Assembly: GCA_029204225.1 (NCBI GenBank)
Contig: CM055111.1
Location: 41,170,815-41,234,814 of the forward strand
Source of the DNA: Diphasiastrum complanatum
Taxonomy: Eukaryota > Streptophyta > Lycopodiopsida > Lycopodiales > Lycopodiaceae
Length of the DNA: 64,000 bases
Direction: 5' to 3'
Shown one piece after another: positions 22,640 through 33,747 of this stretch (its first letter is position 1; each line of letters opens with the position of its first letter). The position numbers and the translations under genes are program-made. The notes beneath the pieces are model-generated. The model saw only the letters and a program-made list of their open reading frames with translations, made no database searches and was not told the DNA's origin.

Positions 22640-22965
22640 TAAGATCAAAAGTTTTATACATCTTTGACTTCACAAGTAAATTTTGTATCAAGTAGCTTTC
22701 TATGCTTTTCATAGGGAATATGCATTTAGGCAATACAACCAAAAAGGGCTTATGGTCACTATATGCTTCTTTGGGAGCTATACCTTGCATTCCTTTGTAG
22801 GAGAATAGTTTTACAGATATGCTACAATTTGAACTACTTCTGCCTAAAAATGATCACTGACCCCTCTTGCTTTCATCATGCTTCTAGTGTGTTCCACAAG
22901 AGTTTGATTTTTGTGTTTCGTAGCACCATTATGCAAAGGTGTACATGATGCGATACATTGTCTCT
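22640..22965 (-). pseudogene. Copia integrase core relic
   Basis: The minus strand reads, with stops, the integrase catalytic-Glu region and beyond. CTPLHNGATKHKNQTLVEH is followed by RSMMKARGVSDHF, LPKEAYSDHKPFFGCIA and YEKHRKLLDTKF. These correspond to the PxxNGxxERKNRTLVE, ARSMM, EAYxGxKPxxxxxRxFGC and YEKRRKLDxK blocks of copia integrase. The catalytic Glu itself is lost (ATKHKN in place of AERKN). Confidence 0.75.
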
Positions 22966-22984
22966 TTGTACCATGAATAGCCCA

Positions 22985-23085
22985 AGGTGAATATATTCCT
23001 TTTGATGAGATATGTGGGAGCTAGCCCCACTATCAATCCACCATATATCCTTTCTTGATGTTGGTGTTGTAGATGCCATCAAGGA
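22985..23085 (-). pseudogene. Copia protease fragment
   Basis: The minus strand reads KDIWWIDSGASSHISHQKEY, the copia aspartic protease active site (DSGA). It lies upstream of, and on the same strand as, the integrase relic at 22.64-22.97 kb. The intervening pol sequence is deleted, so the two are joined as one internally deleted element. Confidence 0.8.
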
Positions 23086-23640
23086 TGAGTTGCATTCATC
23101 CTCCTCCTCCTCAAGTCATTAGAGAAACTTAGAGCCTGACGAGGGCCTTTGAAAAAGATGCTTTTTTATTTTTTTTCTTATTTTCGTTGCCATGTGGACC
23201 AATTGAAACCTTGATATCGGGGTCCTACGTAACTTAGAATTTTCCAAATATAAATAGAATAAAAACTTTTGAAATATATTACTATTTCGTCGGGCAGCAT
23301 GTGAAAATGCTGAGGCCTGCCCTTCCAGCTCATCACTGCCCGAAGAGACCCAAAAATATTAAAAAATGAATATGACAGATGGTTGAAATGAAAAAATCGA
23401 TGTACCATTAAAGTATATGCATTGTCAGATCATGGTTAATAGGGTTAACTAGAGTTAATTCATAGCGCCAAATAGTTCAGTGTTTCAAATTTTTGCCAAT
23501 ACATATTTTCATACTCATGGCTTTTTGCCTACGCATATTTTCATATTCATAGTTCAATGTTTCAGATATTGAATATTAGTTTCAATATTAGTAAACTTGC
23601 CAATCTGATCATTGTTCTCTTGTAGATTTATATCCATCCA
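23086..23640. other. No recognised gene
   Basis: AT-rich spacer. The motif CCTACGTAAC TTAGAATTTT and a GGGCAG...CTGCCC-like pair (23292-23343) were seen, but no domain. Confidence 0.3.
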
Positions 23641-23955
23641 ACGTAACTACATCCCATAATCTGTTGGCAATTAGCAAGGTCTTCATCTTAAATTTTCACA
23701 AATGATAATTGGATCCATTTAGCTTGTCTGCAATAAGACCAGCTTTACTTTGAGAATCCATCTGGAACTTAGTCTGTCGATTGTATCGATGAGGCTAAGA
23801 TGTAGTAATGCCAACAATAGGAAATCAATTTTCTGATACTGAAAGGTTGAAAAGAACTGAAGAGTTTGATATCAATTTGATATCGTGAAAGATATCAAGT
23901 ATTAGAGCCTTCGCTCTGATATCATGAAGGAATCAAATAAAGAAATAGTGAAATA
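23641..23955 (-). pseudogene. Copia family A leader and gag start, inverted copy
   Basis: Minus-strand copy of 14037-14345. The leader words GATATCAAATTGATATCAAA and GTATCAGAAAATTGATTTCC are present, then the same ATG and Gag start (MDSQSKAGLIADKLNGSNYH) with the same early stop. It is cut near 23641 within the Gag N-terminus. Confidence 0.75.
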
Positions 23956-23967
23956 GCTCTGATACCA
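23956..23967 (-). other. Primer binding site, initiator Met tRNA
   Basis: The plus strand reads GCTCTGATACCA, the reverse complement of TGGTATCAGAGC, between the gag leader and the LTR end. Confidence 0.9.
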
Positions 23968-24101
23968 TGTCGAAAATAGGTTAGATAATCGTAGCGAAAA
24001 CTTCCTACTTACAGTGCATGACTACGCCTATCAATTTCAAACAAGACAATAGTGATAGAAATCATGTTTGTACTTATAGTAACTAGTTTTGTAAATAGTG
24101 A
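23968..24101 (-). repeat. Truncated copia-A LTR end
   Basis: Begins TGTCGAAAATAGG on the plus strand (LTR end TTTTCGACA on the minus strand). It matches 34580-34723 in reverse as far as AACTAGTTTTG, then homology stops, leaving only about 134 bp of LTR. Confidence 0.7.
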
Positions 24102-25003
24102 AATGTCATTTGGGATCTAGATCAATATCTCATAATTTTCCAAAATACCCTAAAAATTTTTTCAATGGATTTCTCTATTAAATTTAACATTTTGATAAAT
24201 ACTATTAACCATTGGTCTTCAGATCATTCTCACATAAGAAGTTCTGTTTTGAAATGACTGATGTCCCATACCACTAGCTTCCCCTCCAAGAAGACTCTTT
24301 GCTTCTAGATATGTTTACCACACATTCAAAATGATTCAATTGGTTGGCCTATTATCGAATACAAGATAAAATCTACTACAAAACCGGCAACAAGAATGAC
24401 TTTTCAAAAACTCAAAACCACTACCCTTGATGAAAAACCTTCTCATCATAATATTGAGAGTGGCTAATTTTAGAAAAAGAACACATCAGTACCAACTAAA
24501 CAATGAGTCTAAAAGCCAATTTCTCACAACTATTTTTTTACCAAAAACTGTTTAATGATCTCAAGGATCAGGCTTACAACACATTGAAAGGACGTTGTGG
24601 AGCCAAATCAACCCAAACAAATAGAAGCCAATGATCAAGCCCAAAGGCTTCACCCCTAAGCCACAATATGTGAGAGAAAACCATTAGCTAGAATTATCAA
24701 ACTGAAAAAAAGTGTAGTCATGCAGGTACATATAGTCTTCAAAGGTCTGTGCATGATGGCATGAATGCCCAAGGTCACTTCAATAGATTGGAAAAAGTTA
24801 CTATTTATTCTCCTACCATACGTACAACTGTCACAGACCAAGTACCACTCCACATGTCACTTTGTGAGTGCTTGGGTCCTCTCAAGGTTATTAATTATGA
24901 AACTGGCCTTGAATTGGAATTTATGTGAAAATTATAAAAAGGTATCTATCATAGCTTTAGGGGTTTCCTAAGTTTTTTATGTCAAGCATCTTGGTGTAGA
25001 TCT
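24102..25003. other. No recognised gene
   Basis: About 900 bases of AT-rich DNA. No domain or structural repeat was recognised on either strand. Confidence 0.35.
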
Positions 25004-25628
25004 TTGATAGGGCCAAAATTGGCAAAGATGGCAAAATGGTCAATTCCACATGTAAGGCCACAATTTGGCCAAAAGTAGTTCATGATGTAAACCCTAGCTA
25101 GTTAGGCTTGTGACACTTGGTTAAATGTAATTTGATGAGTGCTCAAGTCAAAGTGTTGGCTTTGGTCAAAGGGTCAAAATTGAGAAATCCTCATGAAAGG
25201 ACCAATGGAATTGCAAGATGGATGCATCACTCATCCAATAGTATTAGAGAGGCTAGGATTAGGGGTCCACAATAGGAAGTAAGCATGGATCTCCACGAGT
25301 TTTTTATGTACTCTCTCTACCAATCATTATGTAATTGAGTTTTTGAGTCATATTGAGTGCAATCAAGTTTTGCTTGTATTTCCTTCTCTCTACCCGAGGA
25401 CAAATTGGTCTATTCTCTCTCTACCCGAGGAGAGGAGCTTAATTTTACTTGGTTTTTTTATGAAGTATTTCTCTTACATGTGAAAACACTTTGGCTATCA
25501 ATCTATGCATCTATCTTTGCCTCTCTGCCTTACCTTTTGATCTAGATCTTGGATTTCAATTTAGCATAAGTTTGCTTAGGAGATCATTCACACACATTAG
25601 GGCATTCCCACACGTGTAAAATTTCACA
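25004..25628 (+). repeat. Possible solo LTR
   Basis: The right part (25465-25628) is shared with 11561-11745. The segment could run from TGATAGGGCCAAAATTGGC (25004) to AAATTTCACA (25628), giving TG...CA ends and about 625 bp. Near 25380-25440 a local duplication of TCTCTACCCGAGGA occurs. No primer site or PPT flanks it, so if this is an LTR it is solo or truncated. The left boundary is a guess. Confidence 0.4.
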
Positions 25629-26000
25629 ATTTATTCATGGCATAACTAATATCTCCAACACCGGAGGGCCGGTCAACCATGTCAAAGTGCTACGTCCACA
25701 TCCTGCATATAGGATTCAGCATAATCCTAGACTTGGATACATGGTACTCAAGATTATTGGTTATGCCACGTTATTTTGAATGAGGCCAGTAATGTAATTA
25801 ATAACCTTGTGAGGGCCCAAACACACTTAGTGGAGTTAGTACATGGATTTAGGACTGTTAATGCATGTGTAGTGTAGCAATAGCAATAAAAAGCACCTTT
25901 GGGGAGTTCTAACCTTGCATGGGCACATGCATAGGGAGGATTTGGAGCCATATAGCCTAGTGAAAACTCGCCTATTTTCATTCATGTTTTAGTGGTTCAT
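25629..26000. other. No recognised gene
   Basis: Short spacer. A minus-strand open frame at 25754-25981 shows no known domain. Confidence 0.3.
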
Positions 26001-26444
26001 TGTTAAGCCTATTTCCTCCGAGAGGACGTAGCTAGGTGTCGTGTTGTGTAGTACAATGGCGAGTCGGATCCGATCCAATGAGGAACCTTGGAGATTCTTA
26101 ACCTCCACTAATTCAAGCTGCAAAGACAAACAAGGTTCTAGAAACTATACACTATCATGGCATTTACAATGAGAGACATACAAAATAAATCATTGAAATA
26201 CCTAGAAAATAACTAAAACACCCTACCAAACACTTTACAACTATCCACACATATGCACAAAAAAGAGAGGGAGAGAAATAGAGGGCGAGAAGAGTGAGGG
26301 AAAGAGGGAGAGAAATAGAGAGAAAAAGATAATTAGAGGGAGCATGGAGAGTAGCAGAGAGGAGGAAGGGAGAGGAGTGAAGGAGGAGGGCATGGAGAAG
26401 AGAGAGCATGGGGAGTAGCAGAGGAGTGAAGGAGAAGGGCATGA

Positions 26445-26528
<84 letters not shown>

Positions 26529-26650
26529 CAAAAATGCTAGTCTCCTTCTATTAAATTGTGAATCTCCATACAAAGAAAATGGCTTCCTTTTATAGAGAGG
26601 AGTTGGGGGGGCTCCTTTCTTTCCATTGGCCCACTTATTTCTACAAGGAT
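26001..26650 (-). repeat. GA-rich LTR-like repeat, copy 1
   Basis: 26001-26581 is homologous to 36854-37272: TGTTAAGCCT start, GGCTAGGTGTC-type words, then CCACACATATGCAC, then a (GA)n tract, then AAAATGCTAG and TCTATTAAATTGTG. On the minus strand a TATA box (TATAAAAG, 26587-26594) lies just upstream of the shared part, and the repeat ends CTTAACA. I therefore read it as a minus-strand LTR of a gypsy-like element. The U3 end beyond about 26650 is not defined. Confidence 0.55.
26447..26526 (+). repeat. (GA)n microsatellite in LTR copy 1
   Basis: About 40 uninterrupted GA dinucleotides. GGGAGAG-rich sequence lies on the left. Minus-strand open frames here translate as SLSLSL and are artefacts. 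Confidence 0.95.
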
Positions 26651-27890
26651 CATCATCTCAACCATTAAGATGCATTTGTGCTTTTTTTTTTTGTTGAGAT
26701 GTACTTTCTAATCTTAGACTTGAATAGTACAAGTTTGACAAAAACTTGAACCATGTGGCTTTGTACAGTCTAAGTTAAAGACTTATTTTATTATTATTTT
26801 GTGTTCCGTGGCACATACTCGCCTAAAGCCCCAATGTTGGACTTACGCACACAGGATGCCAACTGGTTGCCCATTTCTACTACTTTCAACTCTCTATTTT
26901 ATCTATGTGACGTTTGGTATTGTTGCAAGAGCATGTTGCTGTCTTTTAGAATATTCCATATCGTTCCCAGAATTGGACAACATTCTCTCACGACCAAATA
27001 GGTGCCATTTGATGCGAAGTTTCACGGTCGCGAAACAGTCGCGAAGGCGAAGCAATCGCGATTCTCTTGCTATTCGGATGGAGTTTAGATGAGATCACTG
27101 AACATTGTCAACTGGATCGGTCCTACAGTCCTCCAGAATGTAGTCAGGCACTGCTGATCTACGTTTTTGAATTAATGCAACATTCAACAAATTCAACCAA
27201 TGTGTGGAATTGAAATGAATGGGAGATTCAGACACACGAATAATAGCAGATACATTTGGATTCAAGATCATACATCATAAATTGACATGTGCACAATGGC
27301 TACAAGATCATCTATAGATTTTTCTTTAATTCTTCAAGCACTACATGCAGATCCATGCAGTGCGTTGGCTTGAGAAAAATGAAGCTCTCTCACGAGTGGA
27401 TGTCTCGCTCGCTAGCGGACTTGTGGATCTCTATGGATTCTGATCACAGAACTCGTCTCGCACGCAGGTAGACTTCTATCTGTATTTCGTCTTGATTGCT
27501 TACTAGCATCAGACTACTTCATGTGTATCTGATGTTCTATGTCTGTCAAATATCATCCAGTAAGTATATATTTGTTTTATGTAACCTTAAGATTAGAGTG
27601 ATTAAGCATCTACAACTAATTAGGAAATTACAAGAGTGGCAGATTAGCCATGACCTAAAGTGTATCTGTTGACGTCATGCCATCAGGTCAGATATTTGTA
27701 CTTCTGGGTATTTGCATAATCTTTGGTGGTACTCTTTGGAGTGTGAGGTCAGAGAAGATTTCGCGACGTTTTTCGTGTCATATCATTGGTTTCGTTTTCG
27801 TCGCCCGACTTTCTTGTGCTCAACCAAGATTCTCGTTCGAAAATCTTTCACGTTCGTGTCTTCCCATAAGGTGTTCGCGAATCTTTCGTT
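26651..27890. other. No recognised gene
   Basis: About 1.2 kb. Open frames at 26799-27092 and 27677-28051 (plus) show no known domain; the second is largely the antisense of a copia RNase H relic. Confidence 0.35.
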
Positions 27891-27897
27891 CGTCCAA

Positions 27898-28290
27898 GAA
27901 CTACCTTAGCCAGATTATCTCGTTGGCCATCTTTGCTGCTGCAACATATTCTGCTTTGCAAGATGACTGGGCCACGATGGTCTGCTTCTTGCTGACCCAG
28001 AGAACTGCTACTCCTGATGTGATGGTGCATCCTCCTGAGACGCTTTTATAGTCATCCTTGAGAGATGCCCAACTAGCATCACTATAGGAAAGCATCTTGA
28101 AACCTGCATCACGACAATAGCACAAGCCATAATCCCTTGTTAATTGGAGATATTGCAAAATTTGTTTTGCAATCTTCCAATGTGTCAAGCCTAGATTCGT
28201 GCAGAATTGGCTCATTCTAAATACTGCATAAGCAATATCAGGCCGTGTGTTGTCTGCAAGGTACATTAGTGGCATTGCCTCTGACTAGTC
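27898..28290 (-). pseudogene. Copia RNase H relic
   Basis: The minus strand reads NTRPDIAYAVFRMSQFCTNL, then THWKIAKQILQYLQLTRDYG, then SYSDASWASLKDDYKSVSGG with the catalytic Asp region. It continues with VLWVSKKQTIVAQSSCKAEY and ends AAKMANEIIWLR, where the frame is lost. The second catalytic acidic position is altered (SSCKAEY for SSTEAEY). It is a single well-preserved but isolated domain of about 125 residues; LTR, RT and the rest are absent. Confidence 0.9.
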
Positions 28291-28563
28291 CTTGGGATGA
28301 TAGTGTTTGGTGATGACGAGTCATTGGCGTTGTCAAAAAGTGTAGAGAGCATAGTTATATATATGTATATAAATTTTTTTCATTTTTCCTCAAGAAAAGC
28401 GTAGGTCAGAGTTCACATACGTAAAAGGTGCTTTATTGATTGTGGGTTTGCAAGAACATGGACTTGCCAAATTTTTAATAAAAGATTCCAATCGAGTGCT
28501 GGTTACTTAAGAGAAATAAAATTCTCGTGTAGATAGCTAGGTTGCAAGATTATCAGTTAGATA
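28291..28563. other. Spacer
   Basis: No gene recognised; poly-T and ATATAT runs. Confidence 0.3.
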
Positions 28564-28578
28564 TGTGAGTAGCATATG

Positions 28579-28694
28579 CAGAGAGGAACTGCTAGATACA
28601 AAGCATGTTTATGTATTGGCTCATAGTGGATTATTCTCAGAGGAACTACTAGATACAAAGCATGTTTATGTATCGGATCCTAGTGGATTGTTCT
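28579..28694 (+). repeat. 57-bp tandem duplication
   Basis: The unit beginning AGAGGAACTGCTAGATACAA and ending GTGGATTATTCTC is repeated once with a few substitutions. The duplicated segment lies in an open frame (28565-28858) without known domains. Confidence 0.85.
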
Positions 28695-29440
28695 CATGCA
28701 CATGTCTTTATCTATTGGGATTTACTATGTGTTTGTGGATACTAGGTTCATATTGTATACTTAAATTAGTTGGTGAATATAAAACATATGAACAAGTAAT
28801 ATTCAAAATATTTACTTGCCGGTTAATGATTCTATGTGTGGAAAGAATGACTTATTAACTCAATGACGATTTAAAAGAAAATCCAAATGTAGTGTTATTC
28901 TAGTATAAGTGACTTTGGTACTTATACATTTGAGATTTTTAAATCATTATCAATTGGTGTGAGTAGCTAAATTACTCCTGTATAAGTTAAATGAACAATG
29001 TGAAGAGAATTCACTAGGAATGGTTTGTTTCGGCATCTATTGTTTGTAAGACACATATTTTGTGAGTCATTGAGATTCAATAGTGATATAAAGTTTTCTA
29101 ATTGGATCTTGAATTAGTTTCGATATGCTCCCACCTTTGTTTACCTAAAAAATGTAGAATTTGGATAACTAGTATTTCTGTTAATAATCCGGTTTCAAGA
29201 ATATGCCTTAAAATCCAGTAATTCTTCTTAGAGAAAAATATTTTAGAATGATTCTTATATTTTCTAATGAATCATAAGACTCTAAGTATTTATGATTGAC
29301 AAATCGTAAATTGGATTTAAATTATTATTAAATGATTCTGAAGAAAATGTAACGATTCTTATGAAACAATAAAAGATTTTTTATTGTGATTGAGACAAGA
29401 AATTAGATTAGTGTATGAAATTATCTTTACTTCAGCATAG
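28695..29440. other. AT-rich region, no recognised gene
   Basis: About 750 bases with ATGATTC and TAAATTGG words but no coding domain. Similar AT-rich phrases (for example TATGATTGACAAATCGTAAATTGG near 29290) recur around 58225, so an old dispersed repeat may underlie both. Confidence 0.35.
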
Positions 29441-29650
29441 TAAGTCGACGTGCTAGTTAAAACAAAAAAAAAATTGCAGCCTTTAAAGATAGCATGCTGA
29501 TGCGCTATATGAAACAAGAATTTTTTTTTTGTAGCCTCCAAGGAAACCACGCCGGCATGCTAAGCGTCTCACCATAAAAAAAAAAAAAAAATTTCAGGCG
29601 AGACACTTAGCACGCCAGCGTGCTATCCTTGGAGGCTTCAAAAAAAAAAA
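29440..29650. repeat. Imperfect inverted repeat with homopolymer spacer
   Basis: Left arm at about 29534-29572 (GCCTCCAAGGAAACCACGCC onward) pairs with right arm at about 29600-29638 (ending CTATCCTTGGAGGC), with a poly-A spacer. Arms are about 37 nt with roughly six mismatches. A third, direct, diverged copy of the left arm begins near 29477 (GCCTTTAAAGATAGCATGCT). Runs of 8-17 A or T flank each copy. Confidence 0.75.
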
Positions 29651-29689
29651 TTTAATTCAATTTTTTTTTTTACTTTGTGGTATTTTCAA

Positions 29690-29850
29690 CTATGTACCAA
29701 ACCACAAAATGTGGCACACCATGTGCTATCTTTTTGTTGAATGATGGCAAGAAGAAACCCGCAAAACTCCCAAAAAATTTACTTGCAAATTGCCAAGGCC
29801 CTCTAGGGACTAAGTGCAATGATCCTACTAAGCTTGTAAATGATTTGATC
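29690..29850 (-). repeat. Dispersed repeat shared with the Copia-V LTR
   Basis: GTGGCACACCATGTGCTATC through AATTTACTTGCAAATTGCCAA parallels 61550-61645 (TGGCACGCCATGTGCTACAT through TTTACTCGCAGATTGTCAA). The latter lies inside the 3' LTR of Copia-V, so this is probably a solo or truncated LTR of that family. Overlapping open frames on both strands here are incidental. Confidence 0.55.
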
Positions 29851-30035
29851 ATAAATTATTGATGATCAAGTATTGATGCTTCTATGGATGCATCTTAGTT
29901 GATCTCTTTCACTCTCACGCTCTATCTAAAATAATAGTTTATTGTTAGGTTATGGAAGAATGAGTATATATAGATGATTAGAAGTTCTCATAATACAAAA
30001 ATATGTGAATAGAAACTTAGATTAAATCCATCACT
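29851..30035. other. Spacer
   Basis: No feature recognised. Confidence 0.3.
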
Positions 30036-30039
30036 CTCT

Positions 30040-31030
30040 TTTAAGAATACTGCTAGGAATCCGAATAGAAAATTAGCACATTTATCAAAGTAACATGCTT
30101 CTCCTTAGAAAAGTGCTTTGTTAGTAGGTCAACCAACATTCTATCAATATGATAGTAAATCATTTCAACTTCTTTCCCCTAAAATTTTTCTCTTAGAAAA
30201 TGAAATTGTATTTCAATATGCTTAGTTCTAGAGTGAAAGCATGGGTTAAAAGAAAGTGCAATGCGACTTTGATTGCCATAATGCAATGTAGTTGGAATGA
30301 GTTTTGACATTTTTTATCCTATAGTAGTCTTCTGATCCAAATGACTTCCTTAATTTCTTGAGTGGCTACAACATATTCAGACTCTATGGAGGACAAAAAA
30401 TGTATTTTTGCTTTCAACTATTCCATGAAATGGATCTTTGTGTTAAAAAGCACAAATCGCCAGAAGTGAATTTTTTGGTATCCACATCTCCAACCCAATT
30501 TCAATCCAAATAGGCTTCCAGAATTACTTGAATTTTCATTAAAACTCAAGGCATAATGCTTTGTGGCGGTAATGTACCTCAATACTCTTTATAGAATTTT
30601 CTAGCGTGGTAGGCTTGGATTTGACATATATTGGGATAACATATTGACTACAAAAGCAAGATTAGGACATGTGCATATCCCGCATACATGAGAGAGCCAC
30701 TGATTGATTGATAGGGGTACTTGCACATTTCCTTTTGCTCTTTTTCAGACTTGGAACACATGTCTTTTGATGGCTAAAAGTCTAGATCCATAGGTGAGTC
30801 TATGGCTTTGCAATTCCATACCATACTTGTGAAGTGTATTGATTAGAGATACCTCTATTGAATTATAGTCATCCTTCTTGCAGTTATGTCTCTTGTGATT
30901 GCAATGTCCAATAGTGAATGCACTAGAATCAATCACTTCGAATTCTTTTGATAGTAATGGTTTAATCTCTACTAACAATATATTGGAATTGCTAATAATC
31001 AAAGAATAATAAACATAAAATGCTTTTATA
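30040..31030 (-). pseudogene. Copia RT-RNase H relic
   Basis: Minus strand. The RT end reads VEIKPLLSKEFEVIDSSAF, and LINTLHKYGMELQSH corresponds to the region after YVDD. Then, with many stops, come the SGSLMYAG block and an RNase H-like stretch. The tail resembles TKHIEIQFHFLREK and LLTKHFSKEKH in heavily altered form (30190-30060), the end of copia pol. It is strongly decayed. Confidence 0.7.
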
Positions 31031-31099
31031 ACATGGCTTGGGCTTTTTTGTTTTCATACAAAAAGAATAAATTATTTGATCAAATCAGGCTCTTGTAGC

Positions 31100-31875
31100 C
31101 TTTTTTAAACTATGCTATTAACATTCATCATAAATTTTTATGGTATTACAAATGAGAATGTCAATAACAAGTTGATAGTTGCTCTCAAGTTAGATGAGTC
31201 TGAAATTATCAAAGGACAAAAAATGGAGAGAGTTAGTCTTATGATCATGAATGGGCACTTTCTAATTCAAAAGACTCAGAAGGCCTCAACTTCATTGTTC
31301 AATCAGAAAATGATATCTGTGGTTGGCAGCATTAGCCAACATGGTGAAATACTTGAGAAAAGTTAAATTTTCAAATGCTGATGTACAAATGATATAGAAA
31401 ACAACTAGTGAATTTGTGGATGCAGTTCAAAGTGCATGGAGTGTTGATCATATAACACATTATATGGTAAGATTTCGATGTTACACTACTATAGACAAAT
31501 ATGTGCAATTAATTTAGATACTTTTGCTACTGATTTAGATTTTATTTTTATGACATGCAGTACATATTACGACATTCTTTGCAAGAAATAATGGAAGTCT
31601 TAGCATATGGTCATCGCAAGGAATGGAAATATCTCATTGGCAGGCAAGAGCGACATTTCATAAAAGTACACAACATGGTGGGACTAGCACAAAGAACAGC
31701 TATATTGCAACTTTTTATAAAAGTACACAACATGGTGGGACTAGCACAAAGTACAGCTATACTACAACTTTTTCAATGGTTTTATAGAAGAATCCAAATT
31801 CGTCATAATACAAAATCGACGGATTATAAAAAATTTCAAAAAGCATGCAAATTTATACAAGCCAATAGGTAATAG
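31100..31875 (+). other. Unrecognised coding-like tract with internal duplication
   Basis: Two plus-strand open segments. The first (31112-31366) contains VALKLDESEIIKGQKMERVS. The second (31555-31872) follows a good 3' splice-like sequence (TTTTTATGACATGCAG) and contains HSLQEIMEVLAYGHRKEWKY, IGRQERHF and WFYRRIQIRHNTKSTDYKKF. A 54-bp direct duplication (31665-31772) repeats FIKVHNMVGLAQRTAILQL. I recognise no family. It could be exons of a host gene fragment or a DNA transposon ORF, and it converges on the minus-strand tract to the right. Confidence 0.35.
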
Positions 31876-31935
31876 ACATACAAAGAAATTGTGTATATTA
31901 AATGAAAAAGTTTACAAAGTTTGGTTATCCAGTAT

Positions 31936-33701
31936 CTACTCTGTTTTCAACACTTTCTCTAATGAAAGTTGCAATTTAGAATCATGGAACAATTTCCTTC
32001 TCTCGTAAGGATCCAAGAGCTCATAGTTTTCATGCTTACTCAGATCAACGTAGGCTGCATACAATGCAAAATGAGATGACTTGAGCATGGAATTCGCTGG
32101 ACCATATCCTAAAATCTTAAGTGTAATATTTTTCTTTACAAAAATTATTATATGCACCTTATTAAAATTATGTCCTCCAAGAAAATGAGAAAGTGCCTTG
32201 ATTGCCATAAACCTTGTATCACCATGTTGATGAAACTTTGAATGGGCAACACTTATCTCATTATTCTTGAAGAACATCAGATAATGACCTAGTGCATGAT
32301 TACTTGAAAATTTTTCAGCAGAAGATCTCTGGCCACCTCGACGAATTGCAAAATCATCAACAAAAATTGTAACCTGAAATGAAAAAAAAAATGCAAAGTA
32401 AGCTCCAGTATAAAATCTGACATTACGGATCTACTAGTGCAAGATAAGATACAAAACTTACACATTTAGCTTTGTCTTTCTTGATTACTGCCTCTCCATC
32501 AGTATAACGTTCACCTTTTGATGTCAATAAGGTTGGTGAATAGACAGTTGGATTTGGAAAACCAAGTTGGCTTTGAAATCTTAGGAACTCGTTAGAAAAA
32601 AAATCATTTTCTTTTTGGCGCATTTCCTCCACATCCATTTTCAAACAATTTTTTCTTGAATAAAACTCATCCTTATTTACATAGTCAACACTAGGGAGAA
32701 GATCATTAGCATCATAATCAATTATATCCGAAAATTCATGAAGCTCTTTGTTCTAAATACAAAGAGTCTCAGCCTTTGTGAAATAAAAAAGGTCCGATAT
32801 ATTCGATAGTGTCAAAAAAGGATTATTATCTATATTATAAGTAGGCAATGTGATAAGAGATTTATTAGAAGGAGAAAAGGTGTTGGTAATTCTAGGGCCA
32901 ATAACCGAGGTCCTATTTTGTGCAGGATCAAAATCTGTACAATCATCTAAACTAATGATCGTATCAATAAAAAAAAGTTTCTATATCTACAGTCTTTGAC
33001 TTGGAAGAAACAGCTTCAGAAGTAGAAGGACCAGCTTCCAAATTGTCAGAAATATTTAACAAAAGAAAAATACAAATGCAGAGTGAAACTCTACAAATCT
33101 ACATATTTGATTGTGAATTGGACAGTCATCTACAGACTTGAAATCATTATGTAACTTGGTCAACATTCTGTCAAGCTTAGCTTTATAGATATGCTTGTCG
33201 AGTGCCACCAGGTCCTGATAATGAATTATGTCCTTATTCTAAGTACTAAGTAGAGACTTAAATTTGAGATAAATCTCATAAAATGCTTCCACACCAAGAC
33301 CCTCAGTAAGAGAAGGAAGAATAAAAAGAAAAGAAGAAAAAAGAGATTTGAAATACTCTATATTATCACTAATACCAAATTCATGGAAAAAAAATAGCAT
33401 ACTAGAATCGAAATTAGACATTTCAATGAAAAAAAATATAGAAAAAATATGTTGCATTAGGGAAAGTATGGGCTCTATGGGCCCTTTGTAAAGATACTTT
33501 TGTTGACTTCCCACCATTTTATAATTCAAATAGACCAATAACATTCATCCATGTGTGAAGTACTGTTACAGTGATTGACGACCTGAAATCTTCTAATATT
33601 TTCCATCTATAGCTTTGTGTTTTTGAAATTCGCGCTAGGCAATGAAAAACCATTTTATTGAGTAATAGTTGTTGTCCGTATGTCTTTTCGTCGCTGCCCA
33701 C
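31936..33701 (-). pseudogene. Unrecognised multi-exon gene or pseudogene
   Basis: The minus strand carries a long coding-like tract. It starts near 33701 (MGSDEKTYGQQLLLNKMVFH) and includes YLYKGPIEPILSLMQHIF and HYQDLVALDKHIYKAKLDRM. It continues through a Ser/Asn-rich part to DFFSNEFLRFQSQLGFPNPT and DGEAVIKKDKAKC (32463). An 88-nt interval, 32461 down to 32374, has GTAAGT and TTTCAG ends like a spliceosomal intron. Removing it joins the frame to VTIFVDDFAIRRGGQRSSAE, which runs to a stop at 31936. Two in-frame stops (about 33238 and 32753) and one frameshift (about 32975, in a T run) indicate decay or unseen introns. No domain was recognised. Total length would be near 500 residues. Confidence 0.4.
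32374..32461 (-). other. Putative 88-nt spliceosomal intron
   Basis: On the minus strand it begins GTAAGT, has a T-rich tract, and ends TTTCATTTCAG. Flanking exons stay in frame after removal. This is the clearest splice-site pair in the window. Confidence 0.5.
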
Positions 33702-33747
33702 AGAGCATACTTCTATGGCTAAATTGTGTCGAGTTGTAAGGAGTCAT

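Noticed and set aside
26241-26573. Open frame with long SLSLSL tract
   Set aside because: It is the translation of the (GA)n microsatellite; no domain support.
29670-29862. Open frames on both strands (60-61 codons)
   Set aside because: They overlap a dispersed LTR-like repeat shared with 61.55 kb and show no domain.
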